Shown: one piece after another, positions 60,480-64,000 of the stretch
Layout of the letters: each line of letters starts with the position of its first letter
Numbering within the stretch: position 1 is the first letter of the stretch
Origin: Neoechinorhynchus agilis
Lineage: Eukaryota; Acanthocephala
DNA length: 64,000 nt
NCBI GenBank assembly: GCA_051530055.1
Contig: CM121341.1
Span: forward strand, 9,114,001 to 9,178,000
Reading direction: 5' to 3'
Notes under the pieces: model-generated
What the model saw: only the letters and a program-made list of their open reading frames with translations
What the model was told of the DNA's origin: nothing
Databases searched by the model: none
Program-made: the position numbers and the translations under genes

Positions 60480-60640
60480 GTCGGACTTCCTCAGTTTGTA
60501 AATTGTTGTTAAAGGGAAATAATAAATTAATCTCCATAGATCACAAAACAAAATGAATCCATGAACAACTTGTTTACAATTTATAAAAGTGTTTTAAATA
60601 CACCCGGAGTTAAAAGATATGAACGTATTGTGTTTTTAAG
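60480..60640 (-). repeat. Second copy of the ferritin-intron repeat
   Basis: TTGTTGTTAAAGGGAAATAA and AATCTCCATAGATCACAAAA are the inverse of sequences at 51380-51430. Confidence 0.6.
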
Positions 60641-60821
60641 AAAAGGTTTTGGTGAAGGATTACAAGGACCAAAAATCAACTCAAGTTTTTGCAATTAAGG
60701 AAAGATAATTGAAGAGCGCTCAAATGTAGAAATGTAATAAGGTTGGAAAACAAAGTAATGAATTAATCAAAGGCACGTAGCTCAAATCGTTTTGGATAAA
60801 TTATTTAATAATGAACATTCA

Positions 60822-61260
60822 CACCACCGCCTTTCTGGATCACTCAGCTGCCGTCCTGGTGTAACGGTCGAAAGGAAGGATTCAGCGTTCCCTCCCATTG
60901 TAGAGTTGGACTTATGTTTTGTTGGAGGAATGCTCCTGATCTCGGATCGCCAGTGATTCATCTCAATCTCCTGGACAATTCCTTTACCAAGTTCTGCGCC
61001 GCAATACCAAACGACCAGAGCGTCACGACGCCAAAGGGAACAAAATAATGATTTCGACTAAGGTCCCTGTATTTGGTCTTTTTGCGGTCCTCCGCGGCGG
61101 TCACTGCACCCCCTCCGTTCGCCACGGGAATACGGTAACACCGTCCGATCTACGACGGCTATCGATTCGGCAAACGGCAGCGATGTGCACATCAATTCTC
61201 ATGGACACTTCAATCCCTACTGTCTCGTCTGAGAGAAGGGTACCGATCCGCAATTCCAGC
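60822..61260 (-). mobile_element. RT-family remnant, copy 6
   Basis: The minus strand reads GTLLSDETVGIEVSMRIDVH then CRIDSRRRSDGVTVFPW and continues into the same C-terminal blocks and 3' tail as copy 1 (6190-6470), to which it is the inverted near-copy. As in copy 1, the cysteine-rich block between these parts is missing. Confidence 0.75.
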
Positions 61261-61439
61261 TTTATCCTTGTGCGTCAAAGATCGTTACAAAGCGTTTTAT
61301 CGTGTGTGTTCAACGGCTTCATACAAAACCTGTTCGCCTCTACAGAAACGAAACCTGATAAATCGTTTAAGTTTGCTAATGACGTAATTCGTATTTAAAA
61401 GCGCGCTATTGGAAAGAAAGACATTTGTTAAATATTTAA

Positions 61440-62165
61440 ATGACCGATATATTTCAAAAGTTAGTCCGGGTGGAAATGTCCGATTGGATACATTGTAATG
61501 TTTGTTATGGTCAGCCGGGCGCAAGTCCCGGGCTGCGGTACTTTGCTACAAACTGTGGTCATTTGTACTGTCAGAAATGTGTGGATACTTTGAATGGCAA
61601 GTGTCGTATTTGCGGCTTAAGTGGATGTTCGGTGTTTCGTTTATCGAGCCGAATGAATCCGGAAGTTGAAAGGTTCTTTACTGATCCTCGTGAACTAGTT
61701 AAACGCAATGCTCGTGAGATGAGTGACGTCATCGCTCGGTATCAGAAGTCCTTGTTGGAAGTACTTGCGTTTCAACGGAATCACCGAAATCGTCTAAACA
61801 CTCATCGGACCCATCAATTAACTAATAATCGAGCATTAGACGAATCCAAGTGGTTGGATAAAGTTGAAAGTCTTAAAAACGAAAACGTCCGTTTAAAGGA
61901 GCTTGTTCAAAATCATGTTGTTCACGATACAATTAGCGTCACTAGCGGCGGAAGTGCTCATTTTCTAAGCAACATCGGCCGTGAGACTCCGTGTTCGTCG
62001 AAGTGTAGAGAACAATCACCGCCTCCTTGTCTTCGTCGTGCTCGAGGACGACAATCAACACCTCCACGAGTACTTAAAGATCGTAACTTTACTTTTTGTC
62101 CTTTCCCTAAAAATAGTCGATCGCGACATGCCGCTGATTCGTCCATTCGTTACTCACGGTTGTGA
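61440..62165 (+). CDS. RING protein of the RNF212/ZHP-3 (Zip3) type
   Basis: These SUMO/ubiquitin E3-like proteins sit on the synaptonemal complex and select crossover sites in meiosis. The amino end has HCNVCYGQPGASPGLRYFAT-type spacing with NCGHLYCQKCVD and CRICG, i.e. a C-x2-C ... C-x-H-x2-C-x2-C ... C-x2-C RING, followed by a coiled coil (LDKVESLKNENVRLKELVQ) and a Ser/Arg/Pro-rich basic tail, the family's normal order. 241 aa from the first Met; the Met at 61476 (MSDWIHC) is an alternative start nearer the RING, as in homologues. Single exon. A second ORF starts 11 nt after its stop. Confidence 0.85.
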   Translation: MTDIFQKLVRVEMSDWIHCNVCYGQPGASPGLRYFATNCGHLYCQKCVDTLNGKCRICGLSGCSVFRLSSRMNPEVERFFTDPRELVKRNAREMSDVIARYQKSLLEVLAFQRNHRNRLNTHRTHQLTNNRALDESKWLDKVESLKNENVRLKELVQNHVVHDTISVTSGGSAHFLSNIGRETPCSSKCREQSPPPCLRRARGRQSTPPRVLKDRNFTFCPFPKNSRSRHAADSSIRYSRL

Positions 62166-62176
62166 TTTTTTTAAAG

Positions 62177-62392
62177 ATGGTCGTTCCTTCCGAAGACTAT
62201 TATTATGTTCGTCAGCTCGTTGAAAAGTTGATTCCGGGTCTGAATTCATCCGATTCTTCGGATGGTTCCGAGAGCAGCAGTGACGATGAGAATGTGGAAT
62301 CTTGTGAGCCACATAATGGACATAAGAAAGTTTCGTTAAAGCGACCACGGTCAAACACTTCTCAGTCCTCGTCAATGAATCAGACCCATTGA
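62177..62392 (+). CDS. Small acidic Ser-rich protein, possibly second cistron
   Basis: A 71-aa frame beginning MVVPSEDYYYVRQLVEKL then a Ser/Asp/Glu tract (SSDSSDGSESSSDDE) and a basic Ser-rich end. It starts 11 nt after the stop of the RING gene, on the same strand, in another frame. TTTTTTTAAAG directly precedes its ATG, resembling a splice acceptor. No donor in the RING exon joins it in frame, so a separate cistron or a trans-spliced unit is more likely than an extra exon. Family not recognised. Confidence 0.45.
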   Translation: MVVPSEDYYYVRQLVEKLIPGLNSSDSSDGSESSSDDENVESCEPHNGHKKVSLKRPRSNTSQSSSMNQTH

Positions 62393-62495
62393 GACGTTCT
62401 CTGTTGGATCTTTATTAAATCAATCGTCAATGATTTTTTAAAGGGATACACAATTAACGGGCTTTTTTATTATTAAAAGCGTTCTCGATGAACAT

Positions 62496-62867
62496 CGTAA
62501 CGGCTTTTACGGGCGGATGACTCACAAATCGATATTATGACATATTTCATTTTTAAGTTTTTACTGGCAAGCCGGTATTGTTATGATCATTCAATTTTAG
62601 TCAATCCCTTTCTTGTCCGGCTTATTTTTTTAGGCATAAAGCCAAACCAATTACATCAGAGAAGTGATACAACCACATAGTTTCTGATGCACGGTTAAGA
62701 GTTTGTACATTCCTCCGGATCCTCAGATACCTCCAGGAGGCGGGATAAACTAAAATTTAAAAATGATAACAATACCGGCTTGCCAGTAAAAACTTAAAAA
62801 TGAAATATGTCATAATATCGATTTGTGAGTAATCCGCCCATAAATCACTAATGATAAAGCCGTTACG
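62496..62867. mobile_element. Inverted-arm element enclosing a SINE piece
   Basis: Arms 62496-62590 and 62765-62867 are reverse complements (CGTAACGGCTTT ends; TTTTACTGGCAAGCCGGTAT inside). The 170-nt centre contains an inverted SINE tail (62630-62745). The phrase TTTTAAGTTTTTACTGG recurs at 63127, where it is fused to another SINE copy. Confidence 0.8.
62630..62750 (-). mobile_element. SINE tail fragment
   Basis: The minus strand carries the tail of the 63.1-kb SINE: CCTGGAGGTATCTGAGGATC, TGTACAAACTCTTAACCGTG and TTTATGCCTAAA. Confidence 0.75.
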
Positions 62868-62884
62868 AATGCACTGAACCACCC

Positions 62885-63080
62885 GGTACGAGTTTGTACA
62901 TTCCTCCGGATCCTCAGATACCTCCAGGAGGCGGGACTCATCAGTGAGTTTCCTCCCTTCGGCGGTATTTCGTCCCATTTGGCCGTGCGTCATTGGTGGT
63001 AACGGATTCGAACCACTTGACCCCTAATCGGGATCACGGGCATTGGTCCACTTGACCACCTCGACACAACTACGAAATGT
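62885..63080 (-). mobile_element. tRNA-derived SINE with intact head
   Basis: The minus strand begins GTCGAGGTGGTCAAGTGGAC (A-box like), then GATCCCGATTAGGGGTCAAG and the B box GGTTCGAATCC, followed by the SINE body (GAGGAAACTCACTGATGAG, CCCGCCTCCTGGAGG). The spacing fits a tRNA with a long variable arm as ancestor. Confidence 0.8.
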
Positions 63081-63139
63081 CAAACTCAGCCAGTTCATCG
63101 GCTCAGGGATAGCGCCGTGTTCTATATTTTTAAGTTTTT

Positions 63140-63355
63140 ACTGGAAGTGGTTCGAATCCGTTACCACCAATGACGCACAGCGAAAGGGGACGAAATATCG
63201 CTGAAGGGAGGAAACTCACTGATTAGTCCCGCCTCCTGGAGGTATCTGGTAATCCGGAGGAATGTACAAACTCTTAACCGTGCATCAGAAACTATGTGGT
63301 TGTATCACTTCTCTGATGTAATCGGTTTGGCTTTATGCCTAAATAAATAAGCCGG
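63140..63355 (+). mobile_element. tRNA-derived SINE, truncated head
   Basis: Starts at AAGTGGTTCGAATCCGTTAC and runs through the body to the tail TTTATGCCTAAATAAATAAG. The B box is kept but the A box is lost at the junction with TTTTAAGTTTTTACTGG. Confidence 0.8.
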
Positions 63356-63418
63356 ACAAAGGGATAAACTAAATTTTTTTAAAGATACGACATATCTGAT
63401 TGCAATATTAAGAAGAAG

Positions 63419-63676
63419 ATGGTGAAAAATGTCCGGTGCTATAAGACGGTCAATCTGTTGAGTAAACATTCATATAACAAGCCAATATTGCTGGAAATGT
63501 TTCGTTATTCTCACCAATTAGTAAGATTTTCCGAGTTAAAAAGTAGAAATATTCACGACTATTTACTCATGGCTAAAGATGCTCAGGTTCGTGATCCGAG
63601 GTTTATTCGCCAACGTAAAGTCCAAAATGCTTTCTCCCTCTGGATTTGGGGTTTCAAAGCCTCTTCCACCGTATGA
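63419..63676 (+). CDS. Hypothetical protein or first exon (85 codons)
   Basis: Starts MVKNVRCYKTVNLLSKHSYN and continues MFRYSHQLVRFSELKSRN, RDPRFIRQRKVQ. The composition is coding-like and basic, but no family is recognised. A possible donor GTTCGT follows KDAQ (about 63590), so the true exon may be shorter. The following 300 nt to the window end are pyrimidine-rich and contain TTCCATTTCAG near 63938, so the gene may continue beyond the window. Confidence 0.4.
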   Translation: MVKNVRCYKTVNLLSKHSYNKPILLEMFRYSHQLVRFSELKSRNIHDYLLMAKDAQVRDPRFIRQRKVQNAFSLWIWGFKASSTV

Positions 63677-64000
63677 CCCTTGAGAGCTCCATATATTATA
63701 CATCTTTTTTCCTTGATTTCATGGACCACATCATATAGATCTTCTCAAAACTGGCATTTCTCCTGCTGTGTGAGTCCCAAGAAACGATCACCAAGCATTG
63801 CAATCTATGATCTATCCGCATTATCCCATCAATTCTATGACTTCATATGCATGTTTATCACACTCAAGACAATTCCAACTCCATTTCGACCAAAAATTGC
63901 TTAAAGCCATCTCTAATGTTTTTTCTCCTTTCCATTTCAGCTCATGGACACATAGAAGACATTCAATCCTCCATTTCTTCATTGATTTACCCGCAATTGT

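Noticed and set aside
62990-63075. Functional tRNA gene
   Set aside because: A and B box sequences are present but the acceptor stem does not pair cleanly and the sequence runs into a SINE body shared with other copies.

Overview
The window looks like AT-rich animal nuclear DNA. Genes are split by very short introns (most spliced here are 40-50 nt, GT...AG, with loose acceptors such as TTTAG, AAAAG or CTTAG). They lie between satellite arrays, foldback elements and broken transposons. The gene set (UNC-80, CYK-4/RacGAP, TGF-beta type I receptor, CAP, MED31, IPMK, ferritin, RNF212/ZHP-3-type RING) is metazoan. A nematode outside the Caenorhabditis-like clades is my best guess from intron size and gene content, but the species is not proven by anything visible.

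Layout. 1-4185 is a 151-160 bp satellite, 27 copies, with an 8-unit higher-order repeat; it is probably intronic to the sphingomyelin-synthase-like gene whose last exon follows (4228-4985, +). 5-11 kb is a graveyard of reverse-transcriptase remnants and a 274-bp duplication directly upstream of a CYK-4-like RhoGAP (11282-12782, +). 13-24.8 kb holds foldback DNA, more RT remnants, MED31 (16042-16464, -), a 284-bp array, a small membrane-protein gene (19984-20524, -) and a 420-bp array. 24.8-26.4 kb is adenylyl cyclase-associated protein CAP (-). 26.6-29.8 kb is a TGF-beta/BMP type I receptor in nine exons (+). 30.5-46.24 kb is a complete UNC-80 gene (-), about 15.7 kb, with a ten-copy 241-bp array in one intron. 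47.9-49.2 kb is a palindromic array followed by a SINE. 50.06-51.04 kb is an inositol polyphosphate multikinase (+) ending 7 nt from the end of ferritin 1 (-); ferritin 2 (-) follows. 55.5-61.3 kb holds a hAT transposase remnant, a second array, a PPxY membrane protein (-), an RTE 3' tail, a MITE with 50-bp inverted ends and another RT remnant. 61.4-62.4 kb has an RNF212/ZHP-3-type RING gene and, 11 nt downstream, a small acidic ORF (+). The right end is nested tRNA-derived SINEs and a short unknown ORF.

The genes have unrelated jobs (membrane lipid synthesis, cytokinesis, transcription, actin turnover, TGF-beta signalling, NALCN channel assembly, inositol phosphates, iron storage, meiotic crossover control); I see no pathway cluster apart from the ferritin pair. 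I found no wholly new system. The strongest oddities are two coding interruptions that look like 20-21 nt introns, a RhoGAP without its arginine finger, the higher-order satellite, intronic arrays whose units each carry a splice-acceptor-like motif, and several near-perfect foldback elements.
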